From: Lysinibacillus xylanilyticus
Lineage (GTDB): Bacteria > Bacillota > Bacilli > Bacillales_A > Planococcaceae
Assembly: GCF_001183605.1 (NCBI RefSeq)
Contig: NZ_LFXJ01000009.1
Coordinates: 23,697-87,696 of the forward strand
Reading direction: 5' to 3'
Length of the DNA: 64,000 nucleotides
Shown here: positions 52,323-60,571 of the stretch, one piece after another
Numbering within the stretch: position 1 is the stretch's first letter
Layout: the number at the start of each line of letters is the position of its first letter
Program-made: the position numbers and the translations under genes
Notes under the pieces: generated by a model
What the model saw: the letters and a program-made list of their open reading frames with translations, nothing else
Databases searched by the model: none
What the model was told of the DNA's origin: nothing

Positions 52323-53807
52323 TTAGTTTTGCTTCATATTTACGAAGACACTTTTAACTTCTGTATAGTTGGACAAGCCATATTCGCCGCCCATTTCGCG
52401 ACCAACACCTGATTGCTTGTAACCTCCGAATGGCATCGTTTCCCACTCTAAACCAAAATCATTAATCCACACCGTTCCTGCTTGTAGCTTACTAGCGATA
52501 TAATGTGCTTTTTTCACATTTTCAGTCCAAATGCTTGCTGCGAGTCCATACTTACTATCATTTGCACGAGCAATCACTTCTTCTACTGTGTCAAATGAGA
52601 AAATAGACATAACCGGTCCGAATATTTCTTCACGAGCAATTGTCATATCATCCTGTACGTCAGCAAATACAGTTGGTTGTACGAAATAACCTTTGTTAAA
52701 TTCACGCTTTCCGCCTGCTACTAGACGTGCACCTTCCTCTCTTCCTTTTTCAATAAAACCAAGTACTGTATTCAGTTGTTTTTTTGAAACAAGTGGCCCC
52801 ATATCTGTTTCTGGATCTAGCCCTGGTCCTAATTTTAATACTTTTGCTTTTTCTGCAAGTCGTTCAACAAACTGATCGTATAAGCTACTGTGTACAAAGA
52901 CCCTTGTACATGCACTACAATTTTGTCCGTGATTGTACATTGTCCCAGCAAATGTTCCTTCTATTGCTTCTTCTACGTCCGCATCTTGTAAAACGATTGC
53001 TGGAGATTTACCCCCAAGCTCCAATGTTACACTTTTCACATCGTCTGCTGCTTTTTTCATGACGTGAATTCCTGTCTTTGTGGATCCAGTGAATGCTACC
53101 TTGACTACACCTTTATGTGTAACAACAGCCTCACCTGCTTCACCTGTACCTGGTACAATGTTCACAACACCATCTGGGAAGCCGGCTTGTTTCATTAATT
53201 GACCTACATACAATAAGGATAGTGGCGTTTCCGCTGCCGGTTTAATAACAACTGTACAACCTACCGCTAATGCCGAGCCTAATTTCCATGCAGCCATTGC
53301 AAGCGGAAAATTCCATGGAATGATTTGCCCTACAACCCCTACTGGCTCATGGACAATGTAATTTAAGTAATCCTTTGATACTTGCACCGTTTTTCCTGTA
53401 ATTTTTGTTGCCCATCCTGCATAGTAACGGAAATGTTGTACAGTACCGTCCACATCATCAGCTAAAGCCGTTTTGTATGGCTTACCATTATCTAATGATT
53501 CTAGCTGTGCAAGTTCTTCCCGATGCTCCTCTAGTAAGTCTGCAAATTTATAAATAATACGTGAGCGTTCTGCTGCATCCATGATGGACCATTCATCATC
53601 AAATGCTTTTTGTGCAGCCAGTACAGCTATATCGATATCTTTAGCTTGTGCTTCATGTACTGTTGCAATTACTTCTTCATTTGCCGGGTTTAATACTTCA
53701 AATGTTTTACCTGATTGAGAATGTACATATTCACCATTAATATATAAACCAATTGTCGATTGTAAAAATTCCTTCACCTTTGGTTTCAATGTTAATAATG
53801 CCTCCAT
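52323..53807 (-). CDS. Aldehyde dehydrogenase, probable 2-oxoglutarate-semialdehyde dehydrogenase
   Basis: This NAD(P)+-dependent aldehyde dehydrogenase of about 494 aa has the Rossmann motif FTGSTKTG, the general-base Glu in VTLELGGKSP and the catalytic Cys in GQNCSACTRVF. In this setting it should oxidise 2,5-dioxopentanoate (2-oxoglutarate semialdehyde) to 2-oxoglutarate, the last step of hydroxyproline breakdown. The start at 53807 follows AAGGGGTGG. It is separated from the operon upstream by about 140 bases with repeat remnants, so it may also have its own promoter. Sequence alone does not fix the substrate. Confidence 0.88.
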   Translation of the reverse strand: MEALLTLKPKVKEFLQSTIGLYINGEYVHSQSGKTFEVLNPANEEVIATVHEAQAKDIDIAVLAAQKAFDDEWSIMDAAERSRIIYKFADLLEEHREELAQLESLDNGKPYKTALADDVDGTVQHFRYYAGWATKITGKTVQVSKDYLNYIVHEPVGVVGQIIPWNFPLAMAAWKLGSALAVGCTVVIKPAAETPLSLLYVGQLMKQAGFPDGVVNIVPGTGEAGEAVVTHKGVVKVAFTGSTKTGIHVMKKAADDVKSVTLELGGKSPAIVLQDADVEEAIEGTFAGTMYNHGQNCSACTRVFVHSSLYDQFVERLAEKAKVLKLGPGLDPETDMGPLVSKKQLNTVLGFIEKGREEGARLVAGGKREFNKGYFVQPTVFADVQDDMTIAREEIFGPVMSIFSFDTVEEVIARANDSKYGLAASIWTENVKKAHYIASKLQAGTVWINDFGLEWETMPFGGYKQSGVGREMGGEYGLSNYTEVKSVFVNMKQN

Positions 53808-53848
53808 TTTGCCACCCCTTCTTATCATCAATTTCACCTTAGCTTCAT

Positions 53849-53875
53849 TGTAGCTGTCGCTTCGCTTTCGCTACA
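53849..53875. repeat. Family C short element
   Basis: TGTAGC and GCTACA flank core TGTCGCTTCGCTTTC and can pair. A partial family B stretch (CCCAGGCCTGCACGAGGGCA and following, 53910–53934) lies beside it. Confidence 0.75.
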
Positions 53876-53944
53876 GATAAGCATTGCGTCTGGATTTTGA
53901 ATTGTCCCAGGCCTGCACGAGGGCAGACACGATTCCTTTCAAAA

Positions 53945-54847
53945 TTACTTATGCTCGATAACAAGTACGTCTAAGTCAGCCAAGATTGCTTTTAGTTGTG
54001 CATCTTCTTCCTCAGTTAATGGAAGACGTGGTAAACGGCAAGGTCCACCCGCCCAACCTTTTAATTCCATAGCACGCTTTGCAATTTGTACGTATTTACC
54101 TGATCCTTCTAAAAACGCACATAATGGTAATAAACGATCATAAATAGCCCAGGCTTCATCCAGATTGCCGTCTTTTACATTGTTATATAATTCCGTTACA
54201 AGTTCTGGCACGATGTTTCCTGATACAGAAATCCAACCAACAGCACCAACAAGGAATGATTCAATTGCTAAATCTTCTGAACCACAGAACACTTTAATGT
54301 TGTCTCGTCCTTGACGCACAATATCACGCGCTTTGCCAATGCTACCGCTCGATTCTTTAATATGTGTAATATTTGGTACGTCTCGGCCAACTTTTAATAT
54401 TGTTTCTAAGCCAATATCCACACCAGAAGTGAATGGATTATTATAAATCATAATTGGAAAGCTTACTGATTCTGCCACTGATTTAAAATGTAAATAGATT
54501 TCTTCATCTTTTGGATGTGCGTAATAAGAGTTAATGAGTAAAGCTGCATCTGCTCCTGCTTGTTCAGCTTGTTGTGTATACTCGATTGCCCCCGCTGTTG
54601 TTTCTGCAGCCGTACCAACAATTAATGTAATACGACCTTTAATTTGATCAACTGCTACTTCTACCGCTTTAAAGCGCTCTTCTTTAGATAAACTTACGAA
54701 TTCGCCTGTACTGCCGTTTATGGCAATACCTGTTACCCCTGCATCAATAAAACTCTCGATGTTTTGGCGGAAGCCATCCCAATCGATGTCTGTTTGGTTT
54801 AACATTGGCGTTACTAATACTGGAAATGCACCCTCTAATTTTTTCAT
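53945..54847 (-). CDS. DapA-family pyrroline-4-hydroxy-2-carboxylate deaminase
   Basis: This class I aldolase-fold lyase has 300 aa. The Schiff-base Lys lies in ITHIKESSGS and the catalytic Tyr in PIMIYNNPFTSG; the family entry NGSTGEFVSLS is intact. Between a hydroxyproline epimerase and a semialdehyde dehydrogenase, the likely reaction is deamination/dehydration of 1-pyrroline-4-hydroxy-2-carboxylate to 2-oxoglutarate semialdehyde rather than lysine synthesis. AGGAGG precedes the start. Confidence 0.85.
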   Translation of the reverse strand: MKKLEGAFPVLVTPMLNQTDIDWDGFRQNIESFIDAGVTGIAINGSTGEFVSLSKEERFKAVEVAVDQIKGRITLIVGTAAETTAGAIEYTQQAEQAGADAALLINSYYAHPKDEEIYLHFKSVAESVSFPIMIYNNPFTSGVDIGLETILKVGRDVPNITHIKESSGSIGKARDIVRQGRDNIKVFCGSEDLAIESFLVGAVGWISVSGNIVPELVTELYNNVKDGNLDEAWAIYDRLLPLCAFLEGSGKYVQIAKRAMELKGWAGGPCRLPRLPLTEEEDAQLKAILADLDVLVIEHK

Positions 54848-54878
54848 ACTTCTTTCCTCCTAAGTAATTCAATAATAT

Positions 54879-55751
54879 TTACACAATGACAAATCCTTGT
54901 TGTAGCGGATCTTCACTGTCTACTACAAATTGATGGATTCCTGTGATATATCCTGTTAATGCAATTTCGTAGCCAACCTCATGTTTGTTTACAATTTCAA
55001 TACAACTGCAAAAAATACTGTTATTTTTTTGAACAGCCTCATCGCCTAAGACTGCTATTAATGCAAGTGTACTATCTACACTTGGCGAGCGAAGAATATA
55101 GCCATCACGTTCAAATGTTACTGAACGCACTTCCCTGTCTACTTTTTCATACAAAATGACACCATCAGCTGCACTATATTTGATACTCTCGTTTACTCCC
55201 CAAGTACTAATATTTGCTAGCTCTTCTAGGGCAAGTGCCTTAAATTGTTGTGGCTTTTCTAAAACAATATAACGTCGCTCACCATCTACCACTACAAACT
55301 CGTCTTCTACAAGCGCTGGCTTCACTGTTAAATGAACTGACAGTACTGCATCCTTTTTCTCAGAAAGTTGTACATTTACTTCATAAATACCTTTTACTGT
55401 TTCAATCGAATAAATATCATTCTCTGACACTTCAATTGTTCCAAGCTCTATTAATGCTGTCGTCGTAGCTACAAGTGCCTCATACTTAAAATCTGTAGAA
55501 GCATCATGCTGAAAAAATAATAAACGGAATGATGCAACAGCTGATGGCAAGGTAATGCATCCGTTCATACCACGATGCCCACGTGGTTCATTTAATAGAA
55601 GTTGTTTTGTATTTTCAAATTGTGTATTTAGTGCATTAGCCGCTTCCACTATATTTTCCTGAGAAATTACGATAGGCGATTGCACGACTATGCGAAAGGC
55701 TTCTCCGACTACCTGTGTATCAATCGTTTGAAAAGATTTATGATAGTTCAT
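54879..55751 (-). CDS. Proline-racemase-family paralogue lacking both catalytic cysteines
   Basis: This 290-residue protein is clearly of the proline racemase/hydroxyproline epimerase fold: N-terminal FQTIDTQVVGEAFR, the block LLLNEPRGHRGMNG and the C-terminal GYITGIHQFVVDSEDPLQQG align with its neighbour. Both active-site cysteines are gone. Where the epimerase has MCGHDTIG this protein has KYEALVATT, and where it has SPCGTGTS this one has SPSVDSTL. It is about 50 residues shorter. It cannot work by the two-base thiol mechanism and may be a regulatory, binding or scaffolding partner. It lies 14 bases after the epimerase gene in the same operon. Confidence 0.85.
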   Translation of the reverse strand: MNYHKSFQTIDTQVVGEAFRIVVQSPIVISQENIVEAANALNTQFENTKQLLLNEPRGHRGMNGCITLPSAVASFRLLFFQHDASTDFKYEALVATTTALIELGTIEVSENDIYSIETVKGIYEVNVQLSEKKDAVLSVHLTVKPALVEDEFVVVDGERRYIVLEKPQQFKALALEELANISTWGVNESIKYSAADGVILYEKVDREVRSVTFERDGYILRSPSVDSTLALIAVLGDEAVQKNNSIFCSCIEIVNKHEVGYEIALTGYITGIHQFVVDSEDPLQQGFVIV

Positions 55752-55765
55752 ATATCTAACCTCCT

Positions 55766-56785
55766 TTAGTGATCCATTGGTGGAATCATCAGGTAGCCTT
55801 CTTTTAACGGGTCCTGATCATTGTAAAAGAATCGATGCATACCCATTACCCATGCAGATCCTGTTATTTCTGGGATAACAGCTGTTAAATCACCAACAGC
55901 TACTTCCTCTAGTACACGTGCTTGAAACAATGTACCTACAATACTTTCATAAATGAACGGTTCATTAATAGCGAGCTCATTTTTCGTGTAAAGAGTCGCA
56001 ATTTTAGCTGAAGTACCTGTACCACATGGCGAGCGATCAATGCCGCCCGGCGGTACAACGACTGTATTTTTTAAATCCGCTAACTCATTTACTGGATCTG
56101 TATAAAACTCGATATGCGTTAACCCATGAATAAACGAAAACTCAGGATGTACGATCTCTTCCTTGGCATTCACGGCATTGCGAAGACGAATACCTGTATT
56201 AATAATATTCGTAGCATTTTCTACTGATAAATCGAGATCTATTTTTCTAGCATCTATAATGCCGTAAAAATTACCACCATATGCAATTTCACATTCAACA
56301 ATACCGAGTTCGGTGTCTTCAATTTCAACTGTCTTTAATAGAAAAGAAGGTACGTTTTTAAACGTTACTTCCTTAGCCACGCCATCTTCTACTTTAATTT
56401 TTACATCAATTAAACCTGCTGGGGTGTCCAATTTAATATGTGTATAAGGGATTTGAACCTCAATTAAATTCGATTCAACAAGAGCTGTGCAAACCCCAAT
56501 TGTGTCATGCCCACACATTGGTAAGTAGCCACCCGTTTCAATATAAATCACACCTAAATCAGCTTCTGGATGGCAAGGTTCCGTAATAATAACACCTGAC
56601 ATGACGCTATGTCCTCGAGGCTCGTTCATAAGAAATTTTCGGATCCAGTCAAAGTGCTTTTGCATATAAAGCATTTTGTCCGACATCGTTTTACCTTCAA
56701 GCTGCGGCATGCCACTAATGAGTGAACGTGTTGGATTTCCACCTGTATGGGTATCAATTGTTGTAAATAACTTTTGAAATTTCAT
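55766..56785 (-). CDS. 4-hydroxyproline 2-epimerase (proline racemase family)
   Basis: This enzyme interconverts trans-4-hydroxy-L-proline and cis-4-hydroxy-D-proline by a two-cysteine, cofactor-free mechanism. Both catalytic thiols are present: LPMCGHDTIG near residue 90 and RSPCGTGTSA near residue 255. The length of 339 aa and the FTTIDTHTGGNPTR and NEPRGHSVMSG segments are typical. The start ATG overlaps the stop of the FAD oxidoreductase gene (ATGA). It is preferred over proline racemase because of the surrounding hydroxyproline-pathway genes. Confidence 0.9.
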   Translation of the reverse strand: MKFQKLFTTIDTHTGGNPTRSLISGMPQLEGKTMSDKMLYMQKHFDWIRKFLMNEPRGHSVMSGVIITEPCHPEADLGVIYIETGGYLPMCGHDTIGVCTALVESNLIEVQIPYTHIKLDTPAGLIDVKIKVEDGVAKEVTFKNVPSFLLKTVEIEDTELGIVECEIAYGGNFYGIIDARKIDLDLSVENATNIINTGIRLRNAVNAKEEIVHPEFSFIHGLTHIEFYTDPVNELADLKNTVVVPPGGIDRSPCGTGTSAKIATLYTKNELAINEPFIYESIVGTLFQARVLEEVAVGDLTAVIPEITGSAWVMGMHRFFYNDQDPLKEGYLMIPPMDH

Positions 56786-57963
56786 ATGTGGATTACTCCT
56801 TTCTTAAATCGATTTATATTTACTGGCTCTGTAGGAATACATGTATCTTTGTGTTGTAACAATTCTTGCACAAGCTTTCCTGTGACTGCCGCTAAGCTAA
56901 TACCATCCCCTTCATGCCCTGCCGCTATGTAGAAGCCCGGTACCTCCTCTACTTCGCAAATAATTGGTAAATGATCCTCTGTCCATGGTCTTAGCCCCGC
57001 ATATGTACGAATAACCGACATATCGGCGATTTTCGGATAAAAGCGTACTGCACGTCTGGCAATCATTTTCACGACATCATGATTTACTTTCGTATCAAAA
57101 CCAACAAATTGGCGACTACTCCCTATTAAAAAGTTTTGTGCTTCTGTCGGTTCAAATACTAAAGCAACTCCATATTTTTCGATATCCGCATCCACTATAC
57201 GCTCTCCGCCGAATTTAGAAATCAAATAACCGAATTCCATTACCTTTCTTAGACCTACTGGTTGCTGACGTGATGCAACGATAATATGACCTTTACGTGG
57301 TTTAATAGGTACGTCAACACCGAGCATTTGTCCAATAGTTGGTGCCCAAATACCACAAGCATTAATAACTTTATTGGCTGTCATTATCCCTTCGTTAGTC
57401 TCGATTAAAAACGTGCCACTTGGCTGTTTCTTTATGTTTTTAACTTCTGTATGTTTTCGTATTTTTGCACCAAATTTTTCTGCTGAATGGAACATAGAAA
57501 ATGTCAGCATATACGGATTCACTGTTGAATCTGTTTTACACTCCAATCCACCATACAAATCATCTGCAAAAAATTCCGACTCGTTTTGCAAGTCCGAACG
57601 ATCTAACATATTAAAATCCAACCCTGCTTCTTGTTGACGAGTTACCCATTGCTGAGCGGCTTCCATTTCTACATCACTTTCACAAACAAGAATGCTCCCA
57701 GGGTTGCGATATTCAAATTTAATTTCCAAATCTTTATCTAACTCATGTACTAATTGCTGGCTTACTAATGACATCTGGCTGTCAAAGCCCGGATCCTTAT
57801 CTATAGCTAAAATATTTCCATCACAGCGAGAAGATGTACCACTCGCCAATTCATTTTTTTCGAGTACCATTATTTCTAGACCCGCTTTTGCACAATAATA
57901 AGCAATTGCACCGCCAATAATACCACCGCCAATAACTACGATATCATGATGAGTTTTCTGCAA
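56782..57963 (-). CDS. FAD-dependent amino-acid dehydrogenase, probable D-hydroxyproline dehydrogenase catalytic subunit
   Basis: This 393-residue DAO-fold flavoprotein has dinucleotide-binding motif VVIGGGIIGGAIAYYCAKAG, then VLEKNELASGTSSRCDG and the C-terminal IAAGHEGDGISLA. In hydroxyproline pathways the homologous subunit oxidises cis-4-hydroxy-D-proline to the pyrroline. Its probable partner subunits (BFD-like, Fer2-like and a second FAD protein) lie in the divergent operon at 59964–61778. Start is TTG 57963 with GGGGGGAG upstream. A consensus sigma-54 promoter precedes it. Confidence 0.87.
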   Translation of the reverse strand: MQKTHHDIVVIGGGIIGGAIAYYCAKAGLEIMVLEKNELASGTSSRCDGNILAIDKDPGFDSQMSLVSQQLVHELDKDLEIKFEYRNPGSILVCESDVEMEAAQQWVTRQQEAGLDFNMLDRSDLQNESEFFADDLYGGLECKTDSTVNPYMLTFSMFHSAEKFGAKIRKHTEVKNIKKQPSGTFLIETNEGIMTANKVINACGIWAPTIGQMLGVDVPIKPRKGHIIVASRQQPVGLRKVMEFGYLISKFGGERIVDADIEKYGVALVFEPTEAQNFLIGSSRQFVGFDTKVNHDVVKMIARRAVRFYPKIADMSVIRTYAGLRPWTEDHLPIICEVEEVPGFYIAAGHEGDGISLAAVTGKLVQELLQHKDTCIPTEPVNINRFKKGVIHI

Positions 57964-57997
57964 GACTCTCCCCCCTTTTTGCTAGCACTTAACATTC

Positions 57998-58013
57998 TGC
58001 AAAAAACGTGCCA
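57998..58013 (-). promoter_or_regulatory. Sigma-54 promoter of the leftward hydroxyproline operon
   Basis: The minus strand reads TGGCACGTTTTTTGCA, a perfect -24/-12 element 35 bases before the first start codon. It should be activated by the adjacent enhancer-binding protein. Confidence 0.92.
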
Positions 58014-58058
58014 ATCTATCTATTCTGAATTTGTTTGATAAACTATGTAGTATGTGTC

Positions 58059-58080
58059 AAAATTATTTATATTATTCAAA
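58059..58080. promoter_or_regulatory. Candidate activator-binding site (leftward operon)
   Basis: AAAATTATTTATATTATTCA resembles AAAATTA-N7-TAATTTT at 59825–59846 near the rightward promoter. It lies 46–67 bases upstream of the leftward -24 element, and may bind the enhancer-binding protein. This is weak pattern evidence. Confidence 0.3.
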
Positions 58081-58116
58081 AAAATTAGACAAATGAATGA
58101 TGAGGGGGGATTTATT

Positions 58117-59820
58117 TTGCATCCATACCATTTAATTATGAATAAAATGTTAAAACTGAATTTGGCTTTTATCCCGATAGAGGATGTCGTGACTATACTT
58201 AACGATGACAAGATACAGTACTTTGTCATTGAAAATGAGAAGCCTTATGCAGTGAAACGAGGTAAAAGGAAAAGTGATTTTGACTATATAGCCTGTCAAA
58301 TTGTCCGCATGGATTGCCCAATCAAAACAGCTCTTGATTATTTGGAGGAATGTGAATTTTTACTAATACGTGATGAAACGAAGCAATATATAGGATATTT
58401 ATCGAAAGATTCCTTGATGTACGATCTCGCTTATGAGTTAGAGTGTATAAACGCTTATTTAAATACCATTTTAGAAACGATTAATGAATCGTGTACTGTC
58501 ATTGATCGTAATCAAAACGTGGTTTATTGGACTAAGGGAGCGGAGAGAATTTTTTCCGTATCTGGGGAAAATATTATTGGAAAGCCAATCACAGATTTCT
58601 TTAAAGAAGATCAACTTGAAATTTTACATACATTGCAGCATGGAAAATCCGTTTATCAACAACAGCATTTTCCGCGTGAAGATCTAGTTGTAATGATTAA
58701 TTCCAATCCTGTTATGTTAAACGATCAAACGATAGGCGCAGTCGTAGCCGAAACAGACATTACCCATGTAAAAAAATTAAACGAAGAGCTTCATATTACT
58801 TCTGAAAAATTATTGAATTTAGAGAAACAGATGAATACGAACGGCTTAGCCTATGACCCATTTACACTTATTCGTGGTAATAGCCCCACACTTAAAAAGG
58901 TGCTCGAAAAAGTAAAAAAGGTCGCAAAAACCGAGGCAAATATTTTGATCTATGGAGAAAGTGGCGTCGGCAAAGAGCTTTTCGCACGTGCAGTCCACGC
59001 AATTCGTGAAAAACCAGATGCACCATTTGTAGCCATCAACTGTGGGGCCATTCCAAGTGGCTTATTCGAAAGTGAGATTTTTGGTTATGAAAAAGGAGCC
59101 TTTTCTGGGGCACATCAAAAAGGAAAAAAAGGAAAAGTTGAACTTGCACGAGGAGGTACACTGTTTTTAGATGAAATTGGAGAAATGCCTTTAGATATGC
59201 AAGTAAAGATTTTACGATTGCTGCAGGAAAAAACATTTTATGCAGTAGGCGGCACAAAAGAAATGGATGTCGATTTTAACTTAGTAGCCGCTACTAACAG
59301 GGATCTGAAGCAAATGGTGGAAGAAGGGAAATTCAGAGAAGATTTATATTATCGTTTAAATGTCGTAAATTTCACAGTACCTCCACTTCGTGAACGGGCT
59401 TCAGATATTTTGGAGATTAGTAACTACTTCTTATATGAAAAATCCATTAAATACAATCGGCCCATTCAAGGAATTCCTCCTGAAATTGCACAGATTCTTT
59501 TGCAGTATCAATGGCCAGGAAATGTTCGTGAACTAGGTAATGTTATAGAACGCCTCGTTGTTTTTTCTGATGAAGGGGCCATTCATATTGAAGATTTACC
59601 TGCTGATATTTTAGAAGCCGTTCCAAAAAGTGAACTCAATGTGCGAAAAGATTTTCCACAAGGGACGCAACTAAGCAATCAACTAGAGCATTATGAACGT
59701 GATATTATTTCAGAGCAGCTTGCTCTCGTAAATGGCAATAAAAAAATCTGTGCTAAAAATTTAGGCATTACTCGGGCTACATTATACAATCGATTAAAAA
59801 AATTAAACATTGATGTCTAA
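58117..59820 (+). CDS. Sigma-54-dependent enhancer-binding activator with PAS domain
   Basis: This transcription activator for the hydroxyproline regulon has about 567 aa. The N-terminal part (1–110) resembles a small-ligand/CBS-like sensor. A PAS domain follows (about 120–235, TILETINESCTVIDRNQNVVYWTKGAE). The AAA+ domain has Walker A GESGVGKE, the sigma-54 contact loop GAFSGA (GAFTGA variant), Walker B GTLFLDEIGEM and the arginine-finger region. A Fis-type HTH closes it (CAKNLGITRATLYNRL). TTG 58117 follows AGGGGGG at seven bases; upstream ATGs lack sites. It lies between the two operons it should control. Confidence 0.92.
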   Translation: MHPYHLIMNKMLKLNLAFIPIEDVVTILNDDKIQYFVIENEKPYAVKRGKRKSDFDYIACQIVRMDCPIKTALDYLEECEFLLIRDETKQYIGYLSKDSLMYDLAYELECINAYLNTILETINESCTVIDRNQNVVYWTKGAERIFSVSGENIIGKPITDFFKEDQLEILHTLQHGKSVYQQQHFPREDLVVMINSNPVMLNDQTIGAVVAETDITHVKKLNEELHITSEKLLNLEKQMNTNGLAYDPFTLIRGNSPTLKKVLEKVKKVAKTEANILIYGESGVGKELFARAVHAIREKPDAPFVAINCGAIPSGLFESEIFGYEKGAFSGAHQKGKKGKVELARGGTLFLDEIGEMPLDMQVKILRLLQEKTFYAVGGTKEMDVDFNLVAATNRDLKQMVEEGKFREDLYYRLNVVNFTVPPLRERASDILEISNYFLYEKSIKYNRPIQGIPPEIAQILLQYQWPGNVRELGNVIERLVVFSDEGAIHIEDLPADILEAVPKSELNVRKDFPQGTQLSNQLEHYERDIISEQLALVNGNKKICAKNLGITRATLYNRLKKLNIDV

Positions 59821-59824
59821 TTTT

Positions 59825-59846
59825 TAAAATTAATGTAAATAATTTT
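59825..59846. promoter_or_regulatory. Candidate activator-binding site (rightward operon)
   Basis: AAAATTA-ATGTAAA-TAATTTT is a seven-base perfect inverted repeat about 60 bases upstream of the -24 element, a usual distance for an upstream activating sequence. Functional proof is lacking. Confidence 0.4.
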
Positions 59847-59904
59847 ATACACTTTTTTCTTTCGAAATGCGTCAAGACATTAATGTACGTCCAAAAACAC
59901 TTCA

Positions 59905-59920
59905 TGGCACAGTTCTTGCA
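59905..59920 (+). promoter_or_regulatory. Sigma-54 promoter of the rightward hydroxyproline operon
   Basis: TGGCACAGTTCTTGCA is a perfect -24/-12 element 43 bases upstream of the first start codon. Confidence 0.92.
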
Positions 59921-59963
59921 GTAACTAATATGTAAATAAAATTCCTTAATTAGGGGTGTAGTT

Positions 59964-60230
59964 ATGCAAAATAAATCTATGATTGTATGTCGTTGTGAAG
60001 AAGTTAGCTACGATGAACTTGTAGAAGTAGCATCTGAAAATAATTGCTCTGCTCGTGAACTTAAGCTACGAACGCGGGCAGCTATGGGCTATTGTGGTGG
60101 TCGTACTTGTCGTACAATGGTCGATCACATCGCACACAAACATCACCCACGCCAAGACAGTGAAATTTCATTAAAATATCAGGCACCAATTCGTCCTGTG
60201 CGGTTTGCCGAACTAGGGGAGGTTAAATAA
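59964..60230 (+). CDS. BFD-like [2Fe-2S] subunit of the D-hydroxyproline dehydrogenase
   Basis: This 88-residue iron–sulfur protein has the four ligands in VCRCEEVSY and GYCGGRTC, the pattern of bacterioferritin-associated ferredoxin-like (Fer2_BFD) subunits. Such small subunits occur in multi-subunit D-hydroxyproline, opine and octopine dehydrogenases. It is the first gene of the rightward operon, with an AGGGGTG site. Its TAA overlaps the next ATG (TAATG). Confidence 0.88.
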   Translation: MQNKSMIVCRCEEVSYDELVEVASENNCSARELKLRTRAAMGYCGGRTCRTMVDHIAHKHHPRQDSEISLKYQAPIRPVRFAELGEVK

Positions 60231-60571
60231 TGACTGAACGTATTATGAATCACCCTGTTTTAGGGGTTTTACCTTCAAAAGACAAAGTGTCTTTCATTTT
60301 TGATGACCAAGAATATGAGGGATACAAAGGTGAATCCTTAGCAGCTGCTCTACTTGCAAATGGTATTCGCACCTTACGTGTCCATGAAGAAACAGGTCAA
60401 CCACGTGGCATCTACTGTAATATTGGTCACTGCTTTGAGTGTCGCGTCAATGTCAACGGCTTAGAAGGAGAACGCGCATGTATAACCCCTGTCTCTGATG
60501 GCATAGTTGTGAAAAGTGGTAAGACACTTCCTACGTCGGTCCGTGACTGGAGGAAAAACAATGAAAAATAA
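60230..60571 (+). CDS. Fer2_4 [2Fe-2S] ferredoxin-like subunit (HcnA/LhpE type)
   Basis: This 113-residue electron-transfer subunit has ferredoxin-type Cys ligands in GIYCNIGHCFECRVNVNG and ERACITPV. The N-terminal sheet FIFDDQEYEGYKGESLAAALLANG matches the small subunit of sarcosine-oxidase-like and HcnA-type complexes. It overlaps the flanking genes by 1 and 11 bases, pointing to fixed stoichiometry. Confidence 0.88.
   Translation: MTERIMNHPVLGVLPSKDKVSFIFDDQEYEGYKGESLAAALLANGIRTLRVHEETGQPRGIYCNIGHCFECRVNVNGLEGERACITPVSDGIVVKSGKTLPTSVRDWRKNNEK

Noticed and set aside
53945..54847. Reading this as lysine-pathway dapA
   Set aside because: The fold and Schiff-base Lys fit DapA, but the hydroxyproline epimerase, dehydrogenase and aldehyde dehydrogenase around it make the pyrroline-hydroxycarboxylate deaminase the better call.
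55766..56785. Proline racemase (PrdF type)
   Set aside because: No proline reductase genes are present, and the pathway context fits 4-hydroxyproline epimerase; sequence alone cannot exclude racemase activity.
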